Below are positions 39,553 to 49,748 of a stretch of DNA of 64,000 bases, in pieces. The notes beneath the pieces are model-generated. The model had not been told where the DNA came from. It saw only the letters and a list, made by a program, of their open reading frames with translations, and made no database searches. Origin of the DNA: Burkholderiaceae bacterium (lineage in GTDB: Bacteria; Pseudomonadota; Gammaproteobacteria; Burkholderiales; Burkholderiaceae_F); the NCBI GenBank assembly GCA_022843955.1, contig JALHMQ010000014.1, forward strand, positions 34,352 to 98,351. The letters are read 5' to 3'. How positions within the stretch are numbered: position 1 is the stretch's first letter; each line of letters begins with the position of its first letter. Position numbers and translations under genes: made by a program.

Positions 39553-40347
39553 TCAGGCGAACAGGCGCGCGAGTTCGGCGCCGGGATCGGGCGCCCGCAT
39601 GAACGCCTCGCCGACCAGGAATGCATTCACGCCGGCGCTGCGCATCGTCTGCACGTCGGCGGGCGCGAGGATGCCGCTCTCGGTCACTACCAGCCGCTCC
39701 GGGCCGATGCGTGGCAGCAGATCGAGCGTGGTGGCGAGGCTGACCTCGAACGTGCGCAGGTTGCGGTTGTTGATGCCCAGCAGCGGCGTCTTCAATTCGA
39801 GTGCGAGATCGAGTTCGCGCGCGTCGTGCACCTCCACCAGCACCGCGAGGCCAACCGACTGCGCCGCCGCTTCCAGGTCGCGCAGCTGAAACTTGTCGAG
39901 CGCGGCAACGATCAGCAGCACGCAATCGGCACCCCAGGTGCCGGCTTCGTACAGCTGGTACTCGTCGACGATGAAGTCCTTGCGCAGCGCCGGCAGGCCG
40001 CTCGCCCGCCGTGCCTGCTGCAGGTAGGCCGGCGCGCCCTGGAAGAAGTGCACGTCGGTCAGCACCGACAGGCAGGCCGCTCCCCCTTGCGCATAGCTGG
40101 CGCCGATGGCGACGGGGTCAAAGTCCGCGCGCAGCACGCCCTTGGAGGGCGAGGCCTTCTTCACCTCGGCGATCACCGCGGCGCCGCCGGCGCCAATCTT
40201 CGCGCGCAGCGCGGCGGTGAAGTCGCGCCGCTCGGCGGGATCACGCTGCTCGGCACGGTTGCGCAGCGCCACGGCCGACTCGCGCTTGCGCGCGGCGGCC
40301 ACCTCGTCGCGCTTGACCGCGAGGATCTTCTGCAGGATGTCGCTCAC
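39553..40347 (-). CDS. trpC: Indole-3-glycerol-phosphate synthase
   Basis: A 264-residue TIM-barrel enzyme that closes CdRP to indole-glycerol phosphate in tryptophan synthesis. It has [24 protein letters not shown] (catalytic Lys), [11 protein letters not shown] and VTESGI, all family hallmarks. The GTG start at 40347 has GGAGG 5 bp upstream, and the four-base GTGA overlap with the acetyltransferase gene indicates translational coupling. It is a free-standing TrpC, not fused to TrpF. Confidence 0.97.
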   Translation of the reverse strand: MSDILQKILAVKRDEVAAARKRESAVALRNRAEQRDPAERRDFTAALRAKIGAGGAAVIAEVKKASPSKGVLRADFDPVAIGASYAQGGAACLSVLTDVHFFQGAPAYLQQARRASGLPALRKDFIVDEYQLYEAGTWGADCVLLIVAALDKFQLRDLEAAAQSVGLAVLVEVHDARELDLALELKTPLLGINNRNLRTFEVSLATTLDLLPRIGPERLVVTESGILAPADVQTMRSAGVNAFLVGEAFMRAPDPGAELARLFA

Positions 40348-40853
40348 GCGGGCCTCCGCAAGTCGAGCGTGAAGAAAACTTCGCGCGGCCGGAAGCCGAG
40401 CCGTTCGTACAGCCGGCGTGCGCCGGCGTTGCCGGCAGCCATCTCCAGCCGCACCTGCAGCGCGCCCTGCCGGCGCGACCACACGAGCCCGCGCGCCACC
40501 AGACGCGCGGCCACGCGCTGGCGCCGGTGCGCCGGCGCCACATACAGCGAGTGCATGAAGCCGTGGCGCCGCACCGCCGCGTGGCGGCTGCGCGCGCGAT
40601 GCAGTTCGACGCACAGCATGCCGATCACCTGCCGGCCCACGCGGGCGACGAACGTGCGCTCGCGCTGGCCACGCAACAACGTGGCCTTGAAGCTGCGCCG
40701 CGAGGCGAGCGGATCGATACGCCGCGGCACCAGGTCGGGCGAGAACGCACGCTCGGCCTCGACCGCCGCTTCTTGCAGGCGCACGAGGCACGCGAGGTCA
40801 TGATGGCGCGCCATGTCGACCACGGCGCGTCCGGGTGAACGTGATCGACTCAT
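40344..40853 (-). CDS. GNAT-family N-acetyltransferase inside the trp operon
   Basis: A 169-residue acetyltransferase. The acetyl-CoA loop follows [24 protein letters not shown] (the R/Q-x-x-x-x-A pattern), and [18 protein letters not shown] is the usual C-terminal GNAT strand. It overlaps trpD by four bases at its start (ATGA) and trpC by four at its end (GTGA), so it is translated together with both. GNAT genes in this position are not part of tryptophan synthesis; the substrate is unknown. Confidence 0.85.
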   Translation of the reverse strand: MSRSRSPGRAVVDMARHHDLACLVRLQEAAVEAERAFSPDLVPRRIDPLASRRSFKATLLRGQRERTFVARVGRQVIGMLCVELHRARSRHAAVRRHGFMHSLYVAPAHRRQRVAARLVARGLVWSRRQGALQVRLEMAAGNAGARRLYERLGFRPREVFFTLDLRRPA

Positions 40854-41881
40854 GCGGCCAGACGGCGCGTGACGTCGACAAACTGTTCGAGCTTGCGCTT
40901 GGCGCCGCCACCGGCGAGGGTGGCGCGCGCCAGATGGATGCCGTCGTCGATCGATGGCACCACGTCGGCCGTGTACAGCGCCACGCCGGCGTTGAAGATC
41001 ACGATCTCGCGCGGCGTGCCGTCGATGTTGTCGAGTGCTTCGAGGATCATCGCCTTCGATTCCAGCGCATTGCCGACGCGCAGGCCGCGGTTGCTGATCA
41101 TCTTCAGCCCGAAGTCTTCGGGGTGGATCTCGTACTCGCGCACCTGGCCGTGCTTGAGTTCGCCGACCAGCGTGGCGGCACCGAGGGCGACTTCGTCCAT
41201 GCCGTCCTTGCCGTGCACCACAAGCACGTGCTGCGCGCCGAGTTCCTTGAGCACGCGCACCTGGATGCCGACGAGGTCCGGGTGGAACACGCCCATCAGC
41301 TGGTTCGGTGCGCCGGCCGGGTTGGTCAGCGGCCCGAGGATGTTGAAGATCGTGCGCACGCCGAGTTCCTTGCGCACCGGTGCCGCGTGCTTCATCGCCG
41401 CGTGGTGATTGGGCGCGAACATGAAGCCGATGCCGGTCTCGGCCAGGCAGGTAGCCACCTTCTCGGGCGGCAGGTTGATGTTGGCGCCGAGTGCTTCCAG
41501 CACGTCGGCACTGCCCGAGCCTGAGGACACGCCGCGCCCGCCGTGCTTGGCCACACGCGCGCCGCCGGCGGCGGCGACGAACATCGCGGCGGTGGAGATG
41601 TTGAAGGTGTGCGCGGCATCACCGCCGGTGCCGCACAGGTCCACCAGGTGCGTGTGGTCGGCCACCGCGACCGGGGTGGCGAACTCACGCATGATGCGCG
41701 CCGCCGCGGCAATCTCGCCGATCGTCTCCTTCTTCACCCGCAGGCCCATGGTGAGCGCGGCAATCTGCACCGGCGACAGCTCGCCCTGCATCAGCTTGCG
41801 CCACAGCGACAGCATCTCGTCCTCGAAGATCTCGCGGTGGTCGATGCAGCGAACCAGCGCCTCGGCGGGGGTGATCGACAT
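40850..41881 (-). CDS. trpD: Anthranilate phosphoribosyltransferase
   Basis: A 343-residue enzyme joining anthranilate and PRPP. It has the PRPP-binding [38 protein letters not shown] and [11 protein letters not shown] blocks, all standard for TrpD. GAGGACAAGCC precedes the ATG. It follows trpG by 31 bp and its stop overlaps the start of the acetyltransferase gene. Confidence 0.98.
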   Translation of the reverse strand: MSITPAEALVRCIDHREIFEDEMLSLWRKLMQGELSPVQIAALTMGLRVKKETIGEIAAAARIMREFATPVAVADHTHLVDLCGTGGDAAHTFNISTAAMFVAAAGGARVAKHGGRGVSSGSGSADVLEALGANINLPPEKVATCLAETGIGFMFAPNHHAAMKHAAPVRKELGVRTIFNILGPLTNPAGAPNQLMGVFHPDLVGIQVRVLKELGAQHVLVVHGKDGMDEVALGAATLVGELKHGQVREYEIHPEDFGLKMISNRGLRVGNALESKAMILEALDNIDGTPREIVIFNAGVALYTADVVPSIDDGIHLARATLAGGGAKRKLEQFVDVTRRLAA

Positions 41882-41912
41882 GGCTTGTCCTCGTTCTCTT
41901 GCTCGGTGTGTG

Positions 41913-42497
41913 TCAGCGGGCCGCGCCGGCGGCGGTGCGCGTGACGAAGTTCTTCAGCAGTGCGTGGCCGTACTCGGTGGCGATCGATTCCGGGTGGAAC
42001 TGCACGCCCTCAATGTCGAGCGTGGCATGGCGCAGGCCCATGATCTCGCCGTCGGCGGTCCAGGCGGTGACTTGCAGGCACGCGGGCAGCGAGGCGCGCT
42101 CGACGGCCAGCGAGTGGTAGCGCGTGGCGGTGAACGGCGTGGGGAGACCAGCGAACACGCCGGCGCCGGTGTGTGCCACGGCGTCGGTCTTGCCGTGCAT
42201 CAGCCGCCCGGCGCGGATCACCTTGCCGCCGAACGCATGGCCGATCGCCTGGTGGCCGAGGCACACGCCGAGGATCGGGATCTCACCGGCAAAGCGCTCG
42301 ATCACATCGAGCGAGATGCCGGCTTCGGCCGGCGAACACGGGCCGGGCGAGATGCACAGGCGGTCGGGCTTGAGCGCGGCGATCTCATCGAGCGTGATCT
42401 CGTCGTTGCGCGCCACGTGCACGTCTTCGCCCAGCTCGCCGAAGTACTGCACGAGGTTGTAGGTGAAGGAGTCGTAGTTATCGAGCATCAGCAGCAT
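41913..42497 (-). CDS. trpG: Anthranilate synthase glutamine amidotransferase subunit
   Basis: A 194-residue class I glutaminase that supplies ammonia to TrpE; in many bacteria it also serves 4-amino-4-deoxychorismate synthase as Pab[17 protein letters not shown], the oxyanion strand SPGPCSP, nucleophile region [10 protein letters not shown] and HPES near the end are all present. It is separated from trpE by 2.4 kb holding ltaE and a toxin-antitoxin pair. Start either 42497 or 42488 (MLDNYDSF); neither has a strong ribosome site. Confidence 0.96.
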   Translation of the reverse strand: MLLMLDNYDSFTYNLVQYFGELGEDVHVARNDEITLDEIAALKPDRLCISPGPCSPAEAGISLDVIERFAGEIPILGVCLGHQAIGHAFGGKVIRAGRLMHGKTDAVAHTGAGVFAGLPTPFTATRYHSLAVERASLPACLQVTAWTADGEIMGLRHATLDIEGVQFHPESIATEYGHALLKNFVTRTAAGAAR

Positions 42498-42514
42498 GTG
42501 AGTGCCTAAGCGTA

Positions 42515-42539
42515 TTCAATGAGCGTTTTCAATGAGCGT
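42515..42539. repeat. Two 12-bp direct repeats upstream of trpG
   Basis: TTCAATGAGCGT occurs at 42515-42526 and again at 42528-42539, one helical turn plus two bases apart, with a partial third copy (CTCAAT) directly after. They lie 18-42 bp ahead of the trpG start and could be a regulator-binding site or a simple local duplication. Confidence 0.6.
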
Positions 42540-42745
42540 CCTCAATCGCCACCCGCTTCTCGCGCGATAGCGAGATCGGCGCTGAATGCTGGGCGAGGAC
42601 TTGGGTTGGTCCGCGGATGCGGCCGCCCGAGGGTGCGGGTGCAGTCAGACCGATGGATTGCGTCCACGCCAGCCAGCGAGCGGTACAGCAGCCAGACGAG
42701 TCGCGGACAACGAAGCAGATTATGGCTCCGCCTTCTGGGGATGCC

Positions 42746-43291
42746 CTAAGGCGACTTGAGCAGATCGTGGTCCGTCGCCCACGCCACCCAGTCGACTACT
42801 TCGCTGGTCACAATCTCAAGTGACGCATCGCCGCCCATACGATCGGGAAAGAGGATCAGGTTGTCACACGGCCACCTTGCGCACGGCGCGATCAAGCCGT
42901 CACAGCCCAGGAACTCGATCGCTGCGCCAATCTCCTGCGTTCGCGGCAGGTTGATACCCCCGTATGCCGCCTCCGGAACGCCGAGCGCCTTCAGGTCCGC
43001 CCTCACGAGCTTCAGCGTTCGATGCGCCACCACCCGCAGCGTGTGCATCATCACCGGCCTGGTCGGACGAGGGTCCAGTTGGCTCCAGTGAAACGAAATT
43101 TCCGCCAGAGCGCCTTCGCGCTCCAGGCTGGTGTACAGCACGGCAGCACCGTCGCGCCGCATCCAGCGGCCGCCGCTGTAGGAACTTGCCAGCGGGTCGA
43201 GGCTCTGCCGAGTGCCACGAAACACCGTGCCATCGAACGTCTCCTTCGGAAGAGCTGCCAACCGGTCAAGCAAGTCGGTGTCGTGAAGCAT
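42746..43291 (-). CDS. RES-domain toxin (NAD-degrading type)
   Basis: A 181-residue protein of the RES family. It has TVFRGTRQ with the conserved Arg, SSYSGGRWMRRDGAAVLYTS, EGALAEISFHW with the conserved Glu and a C-terminal part with CDGLIAPCARWPCDNLILFP. RES toxins phosphorolyse or hydrolyse NAD and stop growth, and are held in check by an Xre/DUF2384 antitoxin. The antitoxin gene lies immediately upstream with a 27-bp gap, the standard order. The pair lies between ltaE and trpG. Confidence 0.88.
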   Translation of the reverse strand: MLHDTDLLDRLAALPKETFDGTVFRGTRQSLDPLASSYSGGRWMRRDGAAVLYTSLEREGALAEISFHWSQLDPRPTRPVMMHTLRVVAHRTLKLVRADLKALGVPEAAYGGINLPRTQEIGAAIEFLGCDGLIAPCARWPCDNLILFPDRMGGDASLEIVTSEVVDWVAWATDHDLLKSP

Positions 43292-43318
43292 GCTCGTCGT
43301 CGGTTGCGCGTCGTCAGA

Positions 43319-43657
43319 TCAGAGGTGCACGCCGTCCAGCAGTTGATTCACCGAAGCCAGGACTTCGTCGACACGGCCCTGCTGGATCAGCTCCGCGGGC
43401 ACCTGATCGTTCAATAGGCGCTGGCGGGCAAAGAGCCACAACCGCGCGTCGTGTGGCTCGTAGATGTCGGCCAGCTTGTCGATCACGAACTCCAATTCGA
43501 GAAGTTGCTTCTCGGTACTGGCGTGCGGCAACGCCTTGCCCTTGTTCCATCGAGAGACGGTCTCGGGGCGTACGTTCAGCACATTGGCCACGTCGGACGA
43601 CCGCATCGCGGCCTTTGTCTGAATGGCTTCCAGCCGGCGTGCAATCGCATTGCTCAT
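43319..43657 (-). CDS. Xre/MbcA/ParS-type antitoxin of the RES pair
   Basis: A 112-residue DNA-binding antitoxin. An N-terminal helix-turn-helix (SSDVANVLNVRPETVSRWNKG, residue 20-40) is followed by a DUF2384-like toxin-binding part (DARLWLFARQRLLNDQVP, then GRVDEVLASVNQLLDG). Such proteins bind and neutralise RES toxins and repress their own operon. The ATG at 43657 has AGAGG with 6-bp spacing; the longer reading from 43804 adds atypical residues. The AT-richer segment just upstream (43805-43865) probably holds the pair's promoter. Confidence 0.85.
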   Translation of the reverse strand: MSNAIARRLEAIQTKAAMRSSDVANVLNVRPETVSRWNKGKALPHASTEKQLLELEFVIDKLADIYEPHDARLWLFARQRLLNDQVPAELIQQGRVDEVLASVNQLLDGVHL

Positions 43658-43902
43658 GGCATGCCTCTGTGGAAAGACGGGTTGCTCACAAAAAGGGGGT
43701 CGATCAGCGCACGCCGCCACGCGCGATACGCGTGACCGGGTGGCGCGCAAACGACGATTCGGGGAGACGGGAACATCGCGGATCTGTTGCAGGGAAACCG
43801 GCATAACGATAGCGCTTTAAGATCTGTTTTAGCAAGTGTTTTTTATTGACATTTTGATTGCAGCTCTGCCTCCTGTGCGACCGCCATCCCAATGCCGCTT
43901 CA

Positions 43903-44926
<1,024 letters not shown>

Positions 44927-44937
<11 letters not shown>

Positions 44938-46444
44938 CGAAGCCATCCTCCACCTGCTCGGCGGCGCGCAGCACGGCGCGCGCCTTGGCCTCGGTCTCCT
45001 TCCACTCGCTCTCGGGCACCGAGTCGGCCACGATGCCGGCCGCGGCCTGCACGTACAGCACGTTGCCCTTGATCACGCCGGTGCGGATCGCGATGGCCAG
45101 ATCCATGTCGCCGGCGAACGAGAGGTAGCCGACCGCACCGCCATAGATGCCGCGCTTGCTGGGCTCAAGTTCGTCGATGATCTCCATCGCCCGCACCTTG
45201 GGCGCGCCGCTCAGGGTGCCGGCCGGGAAGGTGGCGCGCAGCACGTCAAGGTTGGTCATGCCGGGCTTGAGCTTGCCTTCGACGTGGCTGACCAGGTGCA
45301 TCACGTGCGAGTAGCGCTCGATCACCATCTGCTCGGTGACCTTCACGCTGCCGGTCTGGGCGATGCGGCCGATGTCGTTGCGCGCGAGATCGATCAGCAT
45401 CAGGTGCTCAGCGCGTTCCTTGGGATCGACGATCAGCTCGGCAGCGAGCGCGGCGTCGTGCTCGGGGGTGCCGCCGCGCGGGCGCGTGCCGGCGATCGGC
45501 CGCAGCGCGACGATGCGCTCGGTGCCGCCCGCGGTGACGCGGTCCTCGCTGCGCACCAGGATCTCGGGGCTGGCGCCGACGATCTGGTGATCGCCGAAGT
45601 CATAGAAGTACATGTACGGCGACGGGTTGAGGGTGCGCAGCGCGCGGTACAGGCTCAACGGTGCATCGGCGTACTGCTTGGTGATGCGCTGGCCGATCAC
45701 CACCTGCATCGCATCGCCGGCGGCGATGTATTCCTTGCAGCGCTCCACCGCCTTCAGGTAGTCCGCCTTCGCGAACTCGCGCGTCTCGGCGCGGCGCAGG
45801 CTGGCGCGCGTATGCGGCGGTTCGATGTGGCGCGTGACGCGCGCCTTGAGTTCGCGCAGGCGCTCGCGCGCGCGCTGGTAGCCCTCGGCGTGGCCGGCGT
45901 CGGCGTAGACGATCAGGTAGGCGCGGCCGGACAGGTTGTCGATGACCGCCAGTTCCTCGGTCAGCAACAGATGGATGTCGGGCAGGCCGAGGTCATCCGG
46001 CTTGGTCTTGGCGAGCTTCTTCTCGAACAGGCGCACGGTGTCGTAACCGAAGTAACCCGCCAGCCCGCCGCAGAAACGCGGCAGCCCCGGCCGCACCGCC
46101 ACCTTGAAACGATCGAGGTAGCGCTGCACGAAGGCGAGCGGGTCGCCACGTTCGCTGTGGACCACCTTGCCGTCGGTCACCACCTCGATGCGGTGCTGGC
46201 CGGGCGTGTCGTCGATGAAGGCGCGGATCGCGGTGCGCGCCGGCAGGCCGATGAACGAGTAACGGCCGAAGCGCTCGCCGCCGACCACGGATTCGAGCAG
46301 ATAGGTGTTGGCGCCGTCGCCCGCGCCGCGCGCGAGCTTCAGGTACAGCGACAGCGGTGTGTCGAGGTCAGCGAAGCTCTCGGCGATCAGCGGGATGCGG
46401 GTGTAGCCCTGCGCGGCGAGTGCCTTGAATTCGAGTTCGGTCAT
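44927..46444 (-). CDS. trpE: Anthranilate synthase component I
   Basis: A 505-residue chorismate-using enzyme, first of tryptophan synthesis. The C-terminal catalytic part has [12 protein letters not shown], the [17 protein letters not shown] block, [23 protein letters not shown] and [10 protein letters not shown], all diagnostic. [16 protein letters not shown] near the N-terminus belongs to the tryptophan feedback site region. The ATG at 46444 has AGGTGA 3 bp upstream, a site that can pair with the leader (see the trpL entries). It overlaps ltaE. Confidence 0.98.
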
Positions 46445-46450
46445 GCGTCA

Positions 46451-46576
46451 CCTGGTGGGAGTCCGCTGCGCACCGGGTTCATTGGCGGCGAGGGCGGCTG
46501 CGGGTCGAACGACTGCAACGGGAACAGCAGCTGCACGGGCGTGCAGCGGTTGGCGTCTAGCGGCGCCAGCACCAGG
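46451..46576 (-). promoter_or_regulatory. Candidate Trp-dependent attenuator that masks the trpE ribosome site
   Basis: In the leader RNA (minus strand) CCUGGUG, which covers Trp codon 26 of the leader ORF (46570-46576), is complementary to CACCAGG at the trpE ribosome site (46451-46457). Inside that pairing CCGCUGC (46543-46549) is complementary to GCAGCGG (46463-46469). A competing local hairpin CTGCAC/GTGCAG lies at 46531-46546. No T-run follows any stem, so control would act on translation rather than by an intrinsic terminator (inference). Confidence 0.5.
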
Positions 46577-46649
46577 CTCCCTGGGCATGCCAGCCTTGCG
46601 GCTTGGCAACGCACCAGAAAGCGTGGCGAGTTTCGTTGTGGTGACCCAT
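46557..46649 (-). CDS. trpL: Tryptophan-rich leader peptide upstream of trpE (trpL candidate)
   Basis: A 30-codon ORF that starts 4 bp after the gph stop and ends TAG 112 bp before trpE. It encodes four Trp residues (12, 20, 26, 28), with the last segment reading GWHAQGAWCWRR, about 13% Trp against the roughly 1% usual in proteins. There is no Shine-Dalgarno site, but translational coupling to gph (TGA-CGAC-ATG) is possible. Position and composition fit an attenuation leader peptide of a trp operon. Chance ORF cannot be excluded for such a short sequence. Confidence 0.6.
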   Translation of the reverse strand: MGHHNETRHAFWCVAKPQGWHAQGAWCWRR

Positions 46650-46653
46650 GTCG

Positions 46654-47367
46654 TCAGGGTGGTGGTTCGTTCGGCGCGGACCGGTTCCGCAGGACGTGCG
46701 CGGCGGCGTCGAAGAGCGTGGGCAATATAGCATCGACCCCCGGCTCACCTGCCAGCGAGTGCACTGACTCACCCTCGTTGTAGCCGGTCTCCACCAGCAC
46801 CACGCGACAGCCGGCAGCGCGCGCGGCCAGCGCGTCGTTGACCGAGTCGCCGATCATCAGCACGCGTGCCGGCGAGATGCCGAGCCGCTCGCATGCGGCC
46901 AGCAGCAGGGCCGGGTGCGGCTTCTTCTCGGTCACGTCGTCGCCCGCGACCACGGTGGCGAACCACGTTGCCAGATTCACGCGCTCGAGCAGCGGCACGG
47001 TGAATTCGCGCGGCTTGTTGGTGACGCAGCCCAGCGTGAGTCCGTTCTCGCGCAACAGGGCGAGTGCCTGCGGCACGCGCTCGAAGACGATCGCCTGATC
47101 ACCGTTGACGCGGTGGTAGTGGGCGTAAAAGGCGCGGCGACCCTGTGCGAAGTCCGCTACGGTGGCGCGGCCGGCGAGATCGTCGGTCAGGGCGCGATGC
47201 ACGAGCACTTCAGCGCCCTTGCCGACAAAGGCGGCGATGCGCGCCAGCGGCAGCGGCGCCAGACCGAAGTCGGCCCGCATCGCGTTGGCCGCGGCGGCCA
47301 GGTCGGGCGCGGTGTCCATCAGGGTGCCGTCGAGATCGATCAGCACCGCCTGCAGTGGCGCGCTCAT
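46654..47367 (-). CDS. gph: Phosphoglycolate phosphatase
   Basis: A 237-residue HAD-family phosphatase. Motif I is LIDLDGTLMDT, motif II CVTNKP, motif III the Lys in TEKKPHP and motif IV MIGDSVNDALAA, so the active site is complete. It detoxifies 2-phosphoglycolate. It is directly upstream of the trp leader and trpE, the normal betaproteobacterial order (rpe-gph-trpE), except that the rpe gene is separated from it by a diguanylate cyclase gene on the other strand. Confidence 0.95.
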   Translation of the reverse strand: MSAPLQAVLIDLDGTLMDTAPDLAAAANAMRADFGLAPLPLARIAAFVGKGAEVLVHRALTDDLAGRATVADFAQGRRAFYAHYHRVNGDQAIVFERVPQALALLRENGLTLGCVTNKPREFTVPLLERVNLATWFATVVAGDDVTEKKPHPALLLAACERLGISPARVLMIGDSVNDALAARAAGCRVVLVETGYNEGESVHSLAGEPGVDAILPTLFDAAAHVLRNRSAPNEPPP

Positions 47368-47544
47368 CGGCTGCCGCTCGCGAGTCGCGGCTCATCGGCC
47401 GCAGCGCCCGGAACTTGAGCCGCCCGATGCCGACCCGACGGCGTCCGCCGGTCGCGCAATTCGGCCGACTGCTGCGTGCGCTGCGAGTCACAATCCGGTG
47501 CAACCGCCATTGCGCCGAGCGCTGTCGCCCGGACCTCCCGCACC

Positions 47545-48453
47545 ATGGATTTCGCGCTGCCCGAATTCGTTGCCAATGCGCTGCTGCTGGCCGGCGTCGT
47601 CACACTTGCCGCCGCCTTCGTTCCCTTGCGTTCGATCATCGCCCAGTTACCCTCCGGCCCGGTCCAGAAGAAATGGTATCTGCACGCGGGCTACGTGGCC
47701 GGCTTCATCGGCGCCTACGTCTGCTACGCGGTACTGACGTTCGGTGGGCACGACGATGTGCCCGCCCTGTTGGTGCCGACGGTGTTCTTCTTCGGCGCCT
47801 GCTTCGTGTACCGAACGGTGACCCTGGCGCAGCGTACGGTGGGCGAGCTGCGGCGCGTGGCGCTGCTGGAGCACGAGAGCATTACCGATCACCTGACCGG
47901 AGTGCACAACCGGCGCTACCTGGAACGGCGGCTGGAGGAGGAGTACGAGCGCGCGCGCCGCTATGGGCAGCCGCTGGCGGTGCTGATGCTCGACCTAGAT
48001 CGCTTCAAGGAGGTCAACGACCGCCATGGCCATCGTGCCGGCGATGCCGTGCTCAAGCAGTTCGGCGCTCTATGCCAGGCCAACATCCGCGCGACCGACA
48101 TCGCTGCCCGCTACGGCGGCGACGAGCTGGTGGTCGTGGCGCCTGCCACCGAGCCAGCGCAGGCGCTGATGCTTGCCGAGCGGCTGCGCCGTGCGGTCGA
48201 GCAACAGGTGGTGCAGATTGACGATGCGCGCAACGGCGTGGCTTGCCTGCGCTTTACTGCCAGCATCGGCGTGGCGGCGGTGGACGCCAGCACTGGCGGC
48301 GCGCAGGCACTGCTGATTGCGGCCGACCACGCGTTGTATCGCGCTAAGTCGGACGGCCGCAACAAGGTGAGTTTTGAAAAGGACGTACGCGGCGATTCCG
48401 GTCAGGACATGCGGCCGGCGCTACAGCCATGCAAGCCTGACCACGCCGTCTGA
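47545..48453 (+). CDS. Membrane diguanylate cyclase (GGDEF domain)
   Basis: A 302-residue inner-membrane protein with three to four N-terminal hydrophobic segments (residues 8-95), a short linker helix (QRTVGELRRVALLEHE) and a GGDEF domain from about 112. The active site reads RYGGDELVVV (191-195), a GGDEL variant that is usually active, and the product-inhibition I-site RATD is present at 182-185 with the correct 5-residue spacing. It should make cyclic di-GMP. The ATG at 47545 is preferred over 47476 since the extra residues are unlike the family. It lies antisense between rpe and gph. Confidence 0.9.
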   Translation: MDFALPEFVANALLLAGVVTLAAAFVPLRSIIAQLPSGPVQKKWYLHAGYVAGFIGAYVCYAVLTFGGHDDVPALLVPTVFFFGACFVYRTVTLAQRTVGELRRVALLEHESITDHLTGVHNRRYLERRLEEEYERARRYGQPLAVLMLDLDRFKEVNDRHGHRAGDAVLKQFGALCQANIRATDIAARYGGDELVVVAPATEPAQALMLAERLRRAVEQQVVQIDDARNGVACLRFTASIGVAAVDASTGGAQALLIAADHALYRAKSDGRNKVSFEKDVRGDSGQDMRPALQPCKPDHAV

Positions 48454-48467
48454 CGGCGCTGCAACGC

Positions 48468-49196
48468 TCAGGCCCCGCGATACGCGCTGTCGGCGCCGCG
48501 CCGCCGGGCCGGGATGTCGCACTGCGCGGCCGCGATCTGGCTGCGCATCGCAGCGATGGTGGCGGCGTAATCCTTTGACCCGAAGATCGCACTGCCGGCG
48601 ACGAAGGTGTCCGCCCCTGCCGCGGCGATCCGGCCGATGTTGTCGACCTTCACGCCGCCATCGATCTCCAGCAGGATGGTCTTGCCGGTGGCCTGCTGCC
48701 AGGCATCGATGCGCGCCCGCGCGGCCGCCAGCTTGTTGAGCGCCTCGGGGATGAACGACTGGCCGCCGAAGCCCGGGTTCACCGACATCAGCAGCACCAG
48801 GTCGATCCTGTCCATCACGTGGTCCATCCACTCCAGCGGCGTGGCCGGGTTGAACACCAGGCCCGCCTGGCAGCCCTGCTCGCGGATCAGCGACAGGGTG
48901 CGGTCGACATGGCGCGACGCTTCCGGGTGAAAGCTGATCAGGTTGGCGCCCGCCTTGGCGAACATCGGCACGATCGCGTCCACCGGCTCGACCATCAGAT
49001 GAACATCGATCGGCACCTGCACATGCGGACGAATCGCCTCGCAGATCAACGGACCGATGGTCAGGTTGGGAACGTAATGGTTGTCCATCACGTCGAAGTG
49101 GATCCAGTCGGCTCCGGCGGCGACGACATTGCGGACTTCCTCCCCCAGTCGCGCGAAGTCGGCCGACAGGATGCTCGGTGCGATGCGAGAATGCAT
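48468..49196 (-). CDS. rpe: Ribulose-phosphate 3-epimerase
   Basis: A 242-residue TIM-barrel enzyme of the pentose phosphate/Calvin pathways. It begins [17 protein letters not shown] and has the metal-binding [42 protein letters not shown] and LEIDGGV blocks. The last 20 residues after CDIPARRR exceed the usual length slightly and may be unstructured. It is divergent from apaG with 60 bp between starts. Confidence 0.97.
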   Translation of the reverse strand: MHSRIAPSILSADFARLGEEVRNVVAAGADWIHFDVMDNHYVPNLTIGPLICEAIRPHVQVPIDVHLMVEPVDAIVPMFAKAGANLISFHPEASRHVDRTLSLIREQGCQAGLVFNPATPLEWMDHVMDRIDLVLLMSVNPGFGGQSFIPEALNKLAAARARIDAWQQATGKTILLEIDGGVKVDNIGRIAAAGADTFVAGSAIFGSKDYAATIAAMRSQIAAAQCDIPARRRGADSAYRGA

Positions 49197-49256
49197 GCTC
49201 TTCTCTCCGTGATTTCGCGCGATTCTACGAGTCGCGCTCCAGACCAGGCGGTAACC

Positions 49257-49631
49257 ATGGCCAAGTACGAGTTCACGGTGACGGCGTCACCGCAGTTCAT
49301 TGCGGAGCAGTCGGATCCCGAGGCGGACCAGTATGTGTTCGCCTATACGATCACCGTACACAACACCGGCGAGATGACCGCCCGGCTGCTGTCACGGCAC
49401 TGGGTGATCACCGATGCCGACGGCAAGGTGGACGAGGTCAGGGGCGACGGCGTGGTCGGCGAGCAACCGCTGCTACGGCCGGGTGAGGCGTTCCGCTACA
49501 CCAGCGGCTGTCCGCTGGAGACACCGGTCGGCTCGATGCGCGGCACTTACCACTGCGTGGCCGAAGACGGCACCCACTTCGATGCCAGCGTGCCGGAGTT
49601 CGTCATGTCGATGCCGCGCGTTCTGCATTGA
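49257..49631 (+). CDS. apaG: ApaG/CorD family protein
   Basis: A 124-residue protein of beta-sandwich (fibronectin III-like) fold. It has [45 protein letters not shown] and MRGTYHCV, the family signature, at normal length. ApaG proteins are linked to cobalt/magnesium resistance and diadenosine tetraphosphate-related phenotypes, but the biochemical role is unclear. The ORF is open upstream, but the start at 49257 gives the standard N-terminus. Confidence 0.95.
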   Translation: MAKYEFTVTASPQFIAEQSDPEADQYVFAYTITVHNTGEMTARLLSRHWVITDADGKVDEVRGDGVVGEQPLLRPGEAFRYTSGCPLETPVGSMRGTYHCVAEDGTHFDASVPEFVMSMPRVLH

Positions 49632-49655
49632 CGCCGCCCGCGCGCGGCGCGCGCT

Positions 49656-49748
49656 TCAGTCGCGCTTGCGTCCGTGGAACATCGTCCACCAGACGATGAA
49701 GACGAGCAGTGCGAGCGCGAGCAGCGCTTCGAGGATCAGGAGCCACAT
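49656..49748 (-). CDS. Small single-pass membrane protein, 30 residues (tentative)
   Basis: A short ORF encoding one hydrophobic helix (LLILEALLALALLVFIVWW) followed by a basic tail (HGRKRD), the expected form of an inner-membrane microprotein. Its start codon overlaps the mltA start on the other strand (shared CATG at 49746-49749). It has no visible ribosome site, so support rests on composition and on my impression that similar small proteins occur beside apaG/rpe in related bacteria. Function is unknown. Confidence 0.4.
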   Translation of the reverse strand: MWLLILEALLALALLVFIVWWTMFHGRKRD

